Of a stretch of 64,000 bases of DNA, positions 25,209 to 34,970 are shown in pieces. A model generated the notes under the pieces. It was given only the letters and a program-made list of their open reading frames with translations, made no database searches and was not told the origin of the DNA. The stretch comes from Phocaeicola_A sp036804505 (GTDB lineage Bacteria; Bacteroidota; Bacteroidia; Bacteroidales; Bacteroidaceae), in the NCBI GenBank assembly GCA_036804505.1, contig DAIRSI010000015.1:33615-97614 (forward strand), in the 5' to 3' direction. A program made the translations under genes and the position numbers. How positions within the stretch are numbered: the stretch's first letter is position 1; the number at the start of each line of letters is the position of its first letter.

Positions 25209-26222
25209 ATGAACGAGTCAAAAGCCCATAAAATACTGAGAGAATTCCTTTCTCGCCCTCATTCTGATTCTGTAAAGAATGCATTTTGGCATTGGTTGGT
25301 ATCGGGAAACAGGGAGGAAGAGAAAGATTGTGCTTTAAATGGATTGTGGGATGAAACAGAGAAAGGCATGAGCCTTGATTCAGTTCGTTCACTCAATCAG
25401 GTCATGAATAGATTGAAGAGACAGACGGTTCGTAACGTTTGGTGGAAGAATATTTCACGAATTGCAGCCATGATAGCAATTCCTGTTTTAATGGTAATGG
25501 CATTCTCTTATTTCTATTATCATTCAGATCAAAATCAGATGATTGAATGCATGGTACCGACCGGTCAAAGAAAGATAATATCTCTTCCCGACGGTACAAA
25601 AGTGATGGTCAATTCAGAGACTTTTCTGGTTTATCCAAAGACGTTTAAGGGCAAGACACGCACGGTCTATCTTTCGGGAGAAGCCAATTTCGATGTCCAT
25701 AAAGATCCGAAACATCCATTTATCGTTCAGGCGGGGCAATTTTCAGTACAGGCTCTCGGAACAAAATTTAATGTTCAGTCCTATCGCGATATTGGTAAGA
25801 TGGTGGCAACCCTTGAGAGAGGATGTATCCAAATAACAAATTTACTTGACTCTTCTCAGGTTTTTGTGTTAAAGCCCAACGAACAATTATCATACAATTA
25901 TATGACCAGAGATTTTTCCAGAAAGAAGTTGGATGCAGACATAGCCTCTTGCTGGACACGGGGAGAACTTAATTTCGTAGATTGTCCGATGCGTGAAATG
26001 CTTGTCGCTATTGGGCGCTTCTATAAGGTGAGAATCAATACAAGTCCTAAAATTTCGGTTTCTGATCTATATACCATTAAATTTAAGAAAGGCGAGAGCT
26101 TTAGAAATGTCATTCAGTTGCTGGAGCTGACCTCCGGTAATATCAAAGCTGACTTTGTGAAGGATGATGAAGTGAATCTTTCTCTTCTCAGGCTCAATGC
26201 CAGGAAAGGAGGTGAAAAATAG
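25209..26222 (+). CDS. FecR-family anti-sigma factor
   Basis: A 337-residue inner-membrane protein: cytoplasmic N-terminus of about 75 residues, one membrane helix (about 82-100, AAMIAIPVLMVMAFSYFYYH), a periplasmic FecR domain (about 110-210; PTGQRKIISLPDGTKVMVNSET, TVYLSGEANFDVHKD) and a C-terminal DUF4974-like domain (about 255-330). It holds the sigma factor encoded 49 bp upstream and receives the signal from the STN domain of the SusC downstream. Confidence 0.94.
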   Translation: MNESKAHKILREFLSRPHSDSVKNAFWHWLVSGNREEEKDCALNGLWDETEKGMSLDSVRSLNQVMNRLKRQTVRNVWWKNISRIAAMIAIPVLMVMAFSYFYYHSDQNQMIECMVPTGQRKIISLPDGTKVMVNSETFLVYPKTFKGKTRTVYLSGEANFDVHKDPKHPFIVQAGQFSVQALGTKFNVQSYRDIGKMVATLERGCIQITNLLDSSQVFVLKPNEQLSYNYMTRDFSRKKLDADIASCWTRGELNFVDCPMREMLVAIGRFYKVRINTSPKISVSDLYTIKFKKGESFRNVIQLLELTSGNIKADFVKDDEVNLSLLRLNARKGGEK

Positions 26223-26319
26223 ACCGGACAAACTACCATTTGACCGGCCCATAGAAATAAGTACGTGAAAATAACTTGATTGTGATCTTAAATTATAGTA
26301 CTCATTTAATTGCAAAATT

Positions 26320-29300
26320 ATGAATTTTATTTATCTCAAAAAACTATCAAGGGATATAATATTGCGAAAATTTTATTTATTTATCATTGTGTCCCTTTTA
26401 CCACTAAGTGCAATATTTGGTCAAAATACAACGGTAACTTTGACGGAAAATCAAATTCCGCTTATTAAGGCCTTTGAATCCATCGAAAAGCAAACTCAGT
26501 TGAGTATTGCCTATAATAGAACAAAACTTGATGTCAATCAGAAAGTCAATACTAATTTTAAAAATGCATCTGTCAATACGGTGATGCAGAAGCTATTGCA
26601 GGGAACCGGTTTCGGATTTCGCAGAGAAGGTTCATATATTATTATTACTACTTCCGTTACTGACAATAAGGTTCATGGTTCGTCCACAGTGAAAGGAAAA
26701 ATTGTGGATAGTAACGGCGAGCCCATTATTGGTGCCAGTGTTGTTGAGAAAGGTACAACAAATGGAACGATAACAGACATTGACGGAAACTTTGTTCTTT
26801 CAATGCCTAACGATAAAGGATTGTTAAATGTTTCTTATGTAGGATATCTGTCGCAAACAGTGAAGACAGAGGGTAATAAATCTTTGAATATTGTATTGAA
26901 AGAAGATACTCAAATCCTTGATGAAGTGGTTGTCGTAGGTTATGGTACGGAGAAGAAAATCAATGTTATCGGTTCAATAGTACAGGTAGGTGCTGAAAAA
27001 TTGCACGATCGTTCTACTCCTCAATTGTCCAATGCTTTGGCAGGACAGATGTCTGGTGTTACTGTCATTCAGAGAACAGGACGTCCGGGTGCTTCCGGCG
27101 GTGAGATTAGAGTGAGAGGTGTAGGTTCTTTTGGCGGTTCAGACAACAAGTCGGATGCTTTGGTGCTTGTTGACGGTATCCCCGGTGACTTAAATACTAT
27201 CAATGCAGAAGACGTGGAATCCATTTCTGTATTGAAGGATGCTTCTACGGCTGCCATTTATGGTTCACGTGCAGCAAACGGCGTTATTCTTGTAACAACC
27301 AAGACTGGACAAGAAGGAAAAATAGCGGTAAGCTATAATGGCTACGTGGGATTCACCAAGCCGACCGAACTTCCTGATTTTGTAGATACATGGGAATACG
27401 CTACCATATACAATGAAGCTGTAGGTCGTGAGGCATATACGGCTGAAGATATCCAGAAGTATAAAGACGGTTCAGATCCGGATCATTATGCAAACGCTCG
27501 TTATCTGGATGAATTGTTCTCACGCAACGGTCTCCAGACTGGTCATGATGTAACAATTAATGGCGGAAACAAACAGAACAAATATATGATTTCATTTGGA
27601 TATCTGAGACAAAACGGTATTATTGAAACAAATGATTTCACACGCTATAACGCGAGAGTCAATGTCATTAACGAACTGAGTTCCAAACTGAAATTGACAA
27701 CTCGTCTTTCCGGATTGAGCAGTCAGCGAAATGAACCTCTTCCTGCTGCAGGTGATGATGGCGATAATCTTCTGAGTCTTATCAGCAAGGCAGTACGTTT
27801 CCCCGGATTGACTCCTTCTATTTTGTCCGACGGTTCGTTCGGCTTGGGAAGAGAAGGACATGGAACTCCCTATGGGTGGGTGAAGTCCGGATCTTTTCTG
27901 AAGAATCCCGTGTTCTCGGTAAATGCCAACGTAAGGTTGGATTATCAGCCTATCAAAGATTTGGTTTTATCAGCTATCGGAGCATATACTTATACAAATG
28001 GGGAAAGCCGTACTTATCGGGCTACCATGAAGCTGAGTGACGGACGCCTATTGGGTCCTTCGAATCTGACTCATAGTATGGGAAAGACTACCTATCAGAG
28101 TTTTCAGTCTACAGCCGACTATAATAAGACTTTCGGAAAACATAGCATCGGTGTTTTAGCGGGATATTCTTGGGAACAGGAAGATTATCGGGGACTGACC
28201 GGTTACCGTGATAATTTCCCCGGCAATGATTTGCCATATCTGAATGCTGGTGCACCGGATAATCAGCAGTCATCAGGAGGCGGCTACGGTTGGGCTTTGC
28301 AGTCTTACTTCGGTCGTGCCAAATATAATTTTGATCAGCGTTATCTGTTTGAATCAACTGTTCGTTATGATGGTTCATCACGCTTTTCAAAAAACAAGAG
28401 ATTCGGATTCTTTCCTTCTGTAGCTCTCGGATGGAGATTGTCAGAGGAAAAATTCATTAAGGAAAATGAGAAATTAGGATTTATAGATAACCTGAAGCTA
28501 AAAGCTTCATGGGGACGTCTGGGTAATCAGAACATCGGTAATTATCCTTATCAATCTGTTTATGTATTAGGACAAGATTTTCCGTTTGGAGGATCCTTGG
28601 CGCAAGGCGCTGCTGTAACTACTGCAGTGGATCCAAATATTAAATGGGAAGAAACGGAAACTGTTGACGGCGGTTTTGAGGCTGTTTTATGGAAAGGATT
28701 GCTAAGCTTCAACGTCTCTTATTTTCATAGAAACACCTATGACATTCTTTATAAACCGAGTGGTAGTATTTCTTCCGTATTGGGACAGAATATTTCAGAA
28801 ATGAATACCGGTAAGTTGAAAAACAGTGGATGGGAATTTGAAGTAGGCCATCGCAATAAAATCGGTAAAGTGTCTTACAGTGTGAATGCCAACCTAAGCA
28901 TTATTCAAAACAAACTTACTACATTAGGAGTAGGAAACGTAACACAGTTGAATGGTTTGGTAGGAAATGGAAGTGATCTTTTTGTTGGCTATCCTATACA
29001 GATGTATTACGGTTATTTATCGGACGGAGTATTTTTGGATCAGGCTGATATTACTTCTTGGGTTGACCAGACGAAGATTACGCCAAAGCCACAGCCGGGT
29101 GATATCAGATACAAGGATATTAGCGGTCCTGATGGAGTACCCGACGGCAAGGTAGATCCCAATTATGACCGGGTTTATTTAGGCTCACGTATTCCTAAGT
29201 ATACGTTTGGCTTAAGTTTGAGTGCTGCTTATCAAGGCTTTGATGTCTCCGTGTTGTTACAAGGAGTGGCAGGAGTAAAAGGACGTCTTGAAGGTTTTGC

Positions 29301-29679
29301 AGGCTATGCTTTCCGTGGAGATGGAAATATACAACGCTGGCAAGCTGACGGGCGGTTCAGAGCCGATAATCCTACCCGTTATCCTGCATATCCAAGAGTA
29401 GAAGATTTGAGTAACTCAGTAGGGCCTAATATCGAATTGTCTGATTTTTGGCTTCTGGATGCATCTTATGTCAGAATGAAGAATCTGCAAGTTGGTTATA
29501 CTGTTCCCAGCAAATGGTTGAAGAGTGCAAAAATTAGCGGATTGCGCGTTTATGTACAGGCAGAGAATGCCCTTTCATGGAACAAATACAGAAAGGGATG
29601 GGATCCTGAACAAAATACGGATGGTAATTATTATCCGATTCTGGGAACTTATACTTTTGGTGTAAACTTAAATTTCTAA
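26320..29679 (+). CDS. SusC/RagA-type TonB-dependent outer-membrane transporter with STN domain
   Basis: A 1119-residue protein: long N-terminal signal (to about residue 35), STN signalling domain (about 36-106), carboxypeptidase-regulatory-like domain (about 123-205), plug (about 215-330) with the RagA signature AAIYGSRAANGVILVTTK, then the beta-barrel ending in GVNLNF. It imports oligosaccharides with the SusD lipoprotein. The STN domain ties it to the FecR/ECF pair upstream. Its stop overlaps the SusD start in TAATG. This type is often, though not always, linked to host glycans. Confidence 0.96.
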   Translation: MNFIYLKKLSRDIILRKFYLFIIVSLLPLSAIFGQNTTVTLTENQIPLIKAFESIEKQTQLSIAYNRTKLDVNQKVNTNFKNASVNTVMQKLLQGTGFGFRREGSYIIITTSVTDNKVHGSSTVKGKIVDSNGEPIIGASVVEKGTTNGTITDIDGNFVLSMPNDKGLLNVSYVGYLSQTVKTEGNKSLNIVLKEDTQILDEVVVVGYGTEKKINVIGSIVQVGAEKLHDRSTPQLSNALAGQMSGVTVIQRTGRPGASGGEIRVRGVGSFGGSDNKSDALVLVDGIPGDLNTINAEDVESISVLKDASTAAIYGSRAANGVILVTTKTGQEGKIAVSYNGYVGFTKPTELPDFVDTWEYATIYNEAVGREAYTAEDIQKYKDGSDPDHYANARYLDELFSRNGLQTGHDVTINGGNKQNKYMISFGYLRQNGIIETNDFTRYNARVNVINELSSKLKLTTRLSGLSSQRNEPLPAAGDDGDNLLSLISKAVRFPGLTPSILSDGSFGLGREGHGTPYGWVKSGSFLKNPVFSVNANVRLDYQPIKDLVLSAIGAYTYTNGESRTYRATMKLSDGRLLGPSNLTHSMGKTTYQSFQSTADYNKTFGKHSIGVLAGYSWEQEDYRGLTGYRDNFPGNDLPYLNAGAPDNQQSSGGGYGWALQSYFGRAKYNFDQRYLFESTVRYDGSSRFSKNKRFGFFPSVALGWRLSEEKFIKENEKLGFIDNLKLKASWGRLGNQNIGNYPYQSVYVLGQDFPFGGSLAQGAAVTTAVDPNIKWEETETVDGGFEAVLWKGLLSFNVSYFHRNTYDILYKPSGSISSVLGQNISEMNTGKLKNSGWEFEVGHRNKIGKVSYSVNANLSIIQNKLTTLGVGNVTQLNGLVGNGSDLFVGYPIQMYYGYLSDGVFLDQADITSWVDQTKITPKPQPGDIRYKDISGPDGVPDGKVDPNYDRVYLGSRIPKYTFGLSLSAAYQGFDVSVLLQGVAGVKGRLEGFAGYAFRGDGNIQRWQADGRFRADNPTRYPAYPRVEDLSNSVGPNIELSDFWLLDASYVRMKNLQVGYTVPSKWLKSAKISGLRVYVQAENALSWNKYRKGWDPEQNTDGNYYPILGTYTFGVNLNF

Positions 29680-31307
29680 TGAATATGTCAACATTTAAAA
29701 ATATAATAGGCATGGCGGCATGCTTGATCTGCTGTGTGTCTTGCGAGTTGGACCGTACGCCTTTGGACCAATTCTCTGAAACTGATTTCTGGACTAGTGA
29801 GGCCAATGCCCAAATAGCCTTGACCGGTATTTATAGAGGTAATATGGGTTTCAATTCTCCCGAATACAATCCAACTGACTGGTGGACTTACGGAGGGCTT
29901 ATCTTTATGGAATTTCCTACTGATAATGCTTATGACCGTCGTGGAACAAACTCCAACTTTTATAAGATGACCAATGGCACTTTATTGGCTAATAACCCAT
30001 ATACCAAGAGTTATTGGACAAACTCTTATGCAAAGATAACTCGTTGCAATCGTTTTCTGGAAGGTATAAGCAAGATGACGGATGCTGCAGCAGTAAAACG
30101 TTTTACGGCTGAAGCTCGTTTCCTTCGTGCTGCCCAATATTTTTATCTTTCGCAGTTTTTCGGTAGTGTTCCTTTGGTAACGAAAGTGCTATCGAAAGAT
30201 GAGGCTAATGTTGTAGAACGTGCGACGAAAGATCAGATAGTGGATTTCGTTATTAATGAATTCAAGGAAGCAGCAGTGGACCTGCCTAGATTTAAGGATT
30301 TGAAGACTACAGAAAGTGGAAGAGTCAGCAAACAGGCTGCTTTGGCTTTTCTGGGACGTACTTATTTGGCATCCAAGAAATATAAGGAAGCTGCAGATAC
30401 CTACAAAGAAATCATTGATTATGGAGACAACATTATTGATCCTGATTATCAATCACTTTTCTTGCCGAGTGGTAAAAGCAGTAAAGAGAATATATTTTCA
30501 CTTCAGTATCTGCAGGATTTGGCGGGAAGTGCTATCCCACAACATGCTTTTCCTGTAAAGAACGGTGGCTGGTGTATTATCAATGTTGCAGAATCTCTTT
30601 TTGCAGCCTATCAGTTTAAGGATGGAACGAATTTCAGTTACGACAGTCCGATGTACAATCCCAAGAATCTGGGACAAAATCGCGACCCGCGTCTGGATTA
30701 TACTATCTATTATGACGGTGCTATGTTCCATGGCTCGAGATACGTATGCCATCCTGATTCCGCGAGTGGTGACAAGGTCGCAGGCGGACAAACCACACAG
30801 ACGGGATTCATGATGCGCAAGTATTTTGATGAATCTTATTCAGGAAATCTTAATAGCTATGGCATGAATCTTCCCGTTATCCGTTATGCAGAAGTTCTAC
30901 TGAGTTATTTGGAAGCAAAAATGGAGGCTGGCGATGCAATTACACAGGATTTGCTGGATGCTACCATCAATAAGGTAAGAGGAAGAGCTTCTGTGAAGAT
31001 GCCTGCCATTACCCAGACTAATGCAGAACTTTTGCGTCCTATCCTGCGTAATGAACGTCGTGTGGAGTTGGCAATGGAAGGAATTCGTTATTGGGATTTG
31101 CTTCGCTGGGGAATTGCAGCCGAGACTCTGAACGGTTATGTCTATGGAGCTCCGTTCCCGGGATCAAAACGCGTGAGCAAGACTCCGGAGGGCACTGTTG
31201 ACAAATATGGGCGGTGGTATGTGAACAAACGTGCCTTTAGGAAAGGGCAGGATGAAACGTGGCCAATACCGCAGTCGGAACAAGATATAAATCCAAACTT
31301 ACGTTAA
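29679..31307 (+). CDS. SusD/RagB-family surface glycan-binding lipoprotein
   Basis: A 542-residue lipoprotein (CCVSC, Cys22) with the SusD fold: N-terminal LDQFSETDFWTSEANAQIALTGIY, central TPR-like helices (RFTAEARFLRAAQYFYL), and the C-terminal RNERRVELAMEGIRYWDLLRWG motif. It caps the SusC channel and binds the glycan on the cell surface. Start codon overlaps the SusC stop by one base. Confidence 0.96.
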   Translation: MNMSTFKNIIGMAACLICCVSCELDRTPLDQFSETDFWTSEANAQIALTGIYRGNMGFNSPEYNPTDWWTYGGLIFMEFPTDNAYDRRGTNSNFYKMTNGTLLANNPYTKSYWTNSYAKITRCNRFLEGISKMTDAAAVKRFTAEARFLRAAQYFYLSQFFGSVPLVTKVLSKDEANVVERATKDQIVDFVINEFKEAAVDLPRFKDLKTTESGRVSKQAALAFLGRTYLASKKYKEAADTYKEIIDYGDNIIDPDYQSLFLPSGKSSKENIFSLQYLQDLAGSAIPQHAFPVKNGGWCIINVAESLFAAYQFKDGTNFSYDSPMYNPKNLGQNRDPRLDYTIYYDGAMFHGSRYVCHPDSASGDKVAGGQTTQTGFMMRKYFDESYSGNLNSYGMNLPVIRYAEVLLSYLEAKMEAGDAITQDLLDATINKVRGRASVKMPAITQTNAELLRPILRNERRVELAMEGIRYWDLLRWGIAAETLNGYVYGAPFPGSKRVSKTPEGTVDKYGRWYVNKRAFRKGQDETWPIPQSEQDINPNLR

Positions 31308-31319
31308 ATAAATATTAAG

Positions 31320-33272
31320 ATGGAAAAACGATTGGCATTTCTCATCTCTCTTGCACTTATCACATCAATTGTGAAGGCTCAGATTTATAAATCGGAAGGA
31401 GTCTCTGTAACCCTGCCTGATAATCCCACCAGGGAGCAAGTTGTGGAACTTGCCACTCAAGTGAGGCCTTCTTACAGGCAACTGGATTATCAGGAAAGAG
31501 AAATGTTAGGATTCATTCATATTGGAATGAATACTTTTTCAGGAGTTGAATGGGGGACAGGGAAGGAACTGCCTTCCCTGTTCAACCCTACTCAATTGAA
31601 TGCCGACAAGTGGGTGAAAATCTTTAAAGATGCGGGACTGACTGGGGTTATCCTTGTTGCCAAGCATCATGACGGATTTTGTGTATGGCCGAGCAAATTT
31701 ACGGAACATACGGTAGCTCATTCCCCTTGGCGAAACGGGAAGGGTGATTTAGTGAAAGATGTTTCGGAAGCATGCAGGAAATATGGCATGAAGTTTTGTG
31801 TTTATCTTTCTCCTTGGGACATGCATGAACCTACTTATGGGACTGCTGCTTATAATGACCATTACATCAGTCAGCTGGAGGAACTTCTTACTCATTACGG
31901 ACCTGTTTATTTGTTGTGGTTTGATGGGGCCGGTACGGAAACTTCCGTAAGTGGAAAAAGCATGCCTTTTGATTGGGAACGCATTTTCAAGCGGGCCAGG
32001 GAACTGCAGCCGGATGTTCTTCTTTCCGGAAATGCTCCCGATATCAGATGGGTCGGTAATGAGAAAGGAAAGGGTAGAGAAACGGAATGGAGTGTTCAAG
32101 GAATTAATAACGGCGAGAAGTTATTCGGGACTCTTGTGAACTACAATTACCGTATACCTAATCTTGGAAGTATTGAGGATTTGATGCATAAGAAACGCTT
32201 GGTGTGGTATCCTTCCCGAGGAGGATTGCCTTTACGTAAAGGATGGTTCTACAATGCCAATGATGACAATACTACCAAATCTTTGAGCTATCTGGTGGAT
32301 TCATATTTCTCGACTGTGGGGCACAATTCAAATCTATTGCCTAATTTATCGCCGGATAAAACAGGACGTATCCCTGAAAAGGATGCACAACGCCTGATTC
32401 AATTTGGAAAAATCATTTCTAAAATGAAATCGGTAGATTATGCAAAAGGAGCTAAGATTGTTCCCGTTTCGGGATGGACAGGCGATGTATCTTCTTCATT
32501 GCTTACCGATAACTCTCCTTATACTTCGTGGCACACTTCTGACGGGGTGGTTTCGGCTGTTGCCGAAGTTTACCTTGCGAAGGCGGCTACCGTGAATGTC
32601 ATTAAGTTGCAGGAGAATGTCCGTGATTTCGGACAGAGAATTGAGCGTTTTGCCATTGATGTTAAAACGCCCGAAGGTTGGAAAGAATTGCAGCAGGGAA
32701 CCACAATAGGCTTCCGGAGAATGATCCGTTTGGATAAACCAGTTCGTGCAGATGCTTTTCGTCTGAGATTTTTAGAAGCCAGAAAGTCCCTTTCTATCGG
32801 CAATATCTCGCTGTATTATTTGGAAGATATTCCTGAAGAAACGGCTCAGAACCAGAATATACAGATAGATCCAAAGCATGTCCGATTGGATTGTCTTGGT
32901 TTTGAAAAAACTGACGATAATAATGCAGTTATTGATGGAAATCCTGATACTTCAGGCCATTTCATAGTAAATCATTTACCCGTAAGTTTGGTTCTGACAT
33001 TAGATAAAAAAGAGTTAATCAAGGGATTTTCTTATTTGCCTTCGGTAAAAAGTGACGGACATATTGATTTTTATCGTATATTTGTAAGTGAAGACGGGCG
33101 TAACTGGGGAAAACCTATTGCCTCTGGCCGTTTTGGCAATATTGAAAACAATCCGGTAGAACAATTTATTCCTTTGGAATCCCGTTCTGTAAAAAGTATT
33201 AAAATTGTGATTGACAAGATAACTTCAGAACATAAATCGATTATGATCAGTGAGCTGAAATTATTTAAATAA
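31320..33272 (+). CDS. GH29 alpha-L-fucosidase with C-terminal discoidin-like domains
   Basis: A 650-residue secreted enzyme (signal peptide ending IVKAQ at about residue 21). The GH29 domain spans about 40-390 with HIGMNTFSGVEWG, VAKHHDGFCVWPSKFT and the nucleophile Asp202 in LLWFDGAG. From about 400 there are two F5/8 type C-like modules likely to bind sugar. It removes terminal alpha-L-fucose. It is 12 bp after susD and 18 bp before the sulfatase, so in the same operon, which points to a fucosylated sulfated glycan as target. Confidence 0.93.
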   Translation: MEKRLAFLISLALITSIVKAQIYKSEGVSVTLPDNPTREQVVELATQVRPSYRQLDYQEREMLGFIHIGMNTFSGVEWGTGKELPSLFNPTQLNADKWVKIFKDAGLTGVILVAKHHDGFCVWPSKFTEHTVAHSPWRNGKGDLVKDVSEACRKYGMKFCVYLSPWDMHEPTYGTAAYNDHYISQLEELLTHYGPVYLLWFDGAGTETSVSGKSMPFDWERIFKRARELQPDVLLSGNAPDIRWVGNEKGKGRETEWSVQGINNGEKLFGTLVNYNYRIPNLGSIEDLMHKKRLVWYPSRGGLPLRKGWFYNANDDNTTKSLSYLVDSYFSTVGHNSNLLPNLSPDKTGRIPEKDAQRLIQFGKIISKMKSVDYAKGAKIVPVSGWTGDVSSSLLTDNSPYTSWHTSDGVVSAVAEVYLAKAATVNVIKLQENVRDFGQRIERFAIDVKTPEGWKELQQGTTIGFRRMIRLDKPVRADAFRLRFLEARKSLSIGNISLYYLEDIPEETAQNQNIQIDPKHVRLDCLGFEKTDDNNAVIDGNPDTSGHFIVNHLPVSLVLTLDKKELIKGFSYLPSVKSDGHIDFYRIFVSEDGRNWGKPIASGRFGNIENNPVEQFIPLESRSVKSIKIVIDKITSEHKSIMISELKLFK

Positions 33273-33290
33273 TACCTAATAACTAACGAA

Positions 33291-34853
33291 ATGAAAAATA
33301 TTTTATGGCTGGCTTTTCTTTCGCCTTTGGCTGTGATGGCAACAAATTCGCAGAAAGGGGATAAGGCAAAGCCGAAAGCTAATGACAAGAGACTGCCTAA
33401 TGTAGTGTTTATTTATGCCGATGATTTGGGATTCGGTGATTTGGAATGTTATGGGGCCAAAAATGTTAAGACTCCTAATGTGGACCGATTGGCTTCGCAG
33501 GGCATACGTTTTGTTCAAGCACATGCTACTGCAGCAACCAGCACTCCGTCCCGCTATTCTCTTTTGACGGGAGAATATGCATGGAGACGCAAAGGTACTG
33601 ATATTGCAGCGGGAAATGCCGGAATGATTATCCGTCCTGAACGTTATACGATGGCTGACATGTTCAAGAATTGCGGATATAGTACGGCGGCTTTCGGAAA
33701 ATGGCATCTGGGATTAGGTGACAAAGCAGGAGAACAGGATTGGAATGCTCCATTGCCATCAGGTCTGTCCGATTTGGGATTCGACTATTCATATATCATG
33801 GCTGCTACAGCCGATCGCGTACCTTGTGTTTTTCTTGAAAATGGAAAGGTGGCTAATTATGATCCAAGTGCTCCTATTGAAGTGAGTTATGAAAAGCCTT
33901 TCCCCGGAGAGCCTACAGGGAAGAATAACCCGGAATTGCTTTTCAATATGAAAGCCAGTCATGGTCATGACATGGCTATCGTGAATGGTATCGGACGTAT
34001 AGGCTACATGAAAGGAGGGGGTAAAGCGTTGTGGAAGGACGAGAATATTGCCGATTCTATTACAGCTCATGCTGTACGATATATACATCAGCATAAGGAC
34101 GGACCTTTCTTCATGTATTTCGCTACGAATGATGTGCATGTTCCTCGCTTCCCTAATCAGCGTTTCCGCGGAAAAAGTTCTATGGGAATGCGTGGTGATG
34201 CCATTGTTCAGTTTGACTGGAGTGTAGGGCAGATTATGGATACTCTTGACAAACTGGGTTTGACTGACAATACTCTGATTATCTTGTCGAGTGATAATGG
34301 CCCTGTGGTTGATGACGGCTATCAAGACCGTGCAGTAGAACTTCTAGGAGGTCATAGTCCCGCCGGACCGCTACGTGGAAATAAGTATAGCGCTTTTGAA
34401 GGAGGCACACGTATACCTGCTATTCTGAGATGGCCAAAGGAAATTCAGAAACCGATGGTTTCCGATGCGCTCGTTTCGCAAGTAGACTGGTTTGCATCTT
34501 TGGCTTCCTTGATTAATGCAAAGCTTCCGACAGGGGCGGCTCCCGACAGTCAGAATCATTTGTCCACATGGTTGGGCAAGGATCAGGTTGACAGGGATTA
34601 TGTCATTGAGCAGTCAGTATTTCATGTTTTGTCCGTCAGGACCAAGGACTGGAAATATATTGAGCCACACGATGGAATCAAGTTGCAGAAAGAAACAAAT
34701 GTTGAAACTGGCAATTCCAAAGAGCCACAGTTATATAATGTGATTCAGGATGTACATGAAGAGAATAATGTAGCGTTGGAGCATCCCGATATTGTTTATA
34801 AACTACAAAGCATTTTATCGCATACAACTGCATCTTCCGAGGTGAGACACTGA
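33291..34853 (+). CDS. Sulfatase (S1 family, serine-type)
   Basis: A 520-residue arylsulfatase-like enzyme with signal peptide (LAFLSPLAVMAT). Metal site FIYADDLGFGD; the formylglycine site is Ser84 in STPSRYSLLTG, so it must be matured by an anaerobic radical-SAM maturase not in this window; GKWHLG and SSDNGP follow the family. It removes sulfate esters in the periplasm or at the surface so that the sugar can be degraded. Last gene of the sigma-controlled operon. Confidence 0.94.
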   Translation: MKNILWLAFLSPLAVMATNSQKGDKAKPKANDKRLPNVVFIYADDLGFGDLECYGAKNVKTPNVDRLASQGIRFVQAHATAATSTPSRYSLLTGEYAWRRKGTDIAAGNAGMIIRPERYTMADMFKNCGYSTAAFGKWHLGLGDKAGEQDWNAPLPSGLSDLGFDYSYIMAATADRVPCVFLENGKVANYDPSAPIEVSYEKPFPGEPTGKNNPELLFNMKASHGHDMAIVNGIGRIGYMKGGGKALWKDENIADSITAHAVRYIHQHKDGPFFMYFATNDVHVPRFPNQRFRGKSSMGMRGDAIVQFDWSVGQIMDTLDKLGLTDNTLIILSSDNGPVVDDGYQDRAVELLGGHSPAGPLRGNKYSAFEGGTRIPAILRWPKEIQKPMVSDALVSQVDWFASLASLINAKLPTGAAPDSQNHLSTWLGKDQVDRDYVIEQSVFHVLSVRTKDWKYIEPHDGIKLQKETNVETGNSKEPQLYNVIQDVHEENNVALEHPDIVYKLQSILSHTTASSEVRH

Positions 34854-34865
34854 TTTTAAGCTTAC

Positions 34866-34908
34866 TTCTTGCCGACAGGATGAATTAATTTCATTTTGCC
34901 GGCAAGAA
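34866..34908 (+). terminator. Hairpin after the sulfatase gene
   Basis: Perfect 9-bp stem TTCTTGCCG / CGGCAAGAA with a 25-nt loop, 12 bp after the sulfatase stop. No T-run follows, so it may be a 3'-end stabiliser rather than a full terminator. Confidence 0.4.
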
Positions 34909-34923
34909 TAGCTGATAATTGTT

Positions 34924-34931
34924 TATATTTG
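34924..34931 (+). promoter_or_regulatory. -7 element of the LysR gene
   Basis: TATATTTG, 39 bp before the ATG at 34971. Confidence 0.5.
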
Positions 34932-34970
34932 CTGCGTGAATGATTCCGAACTTTATCATTGATGATTTTT

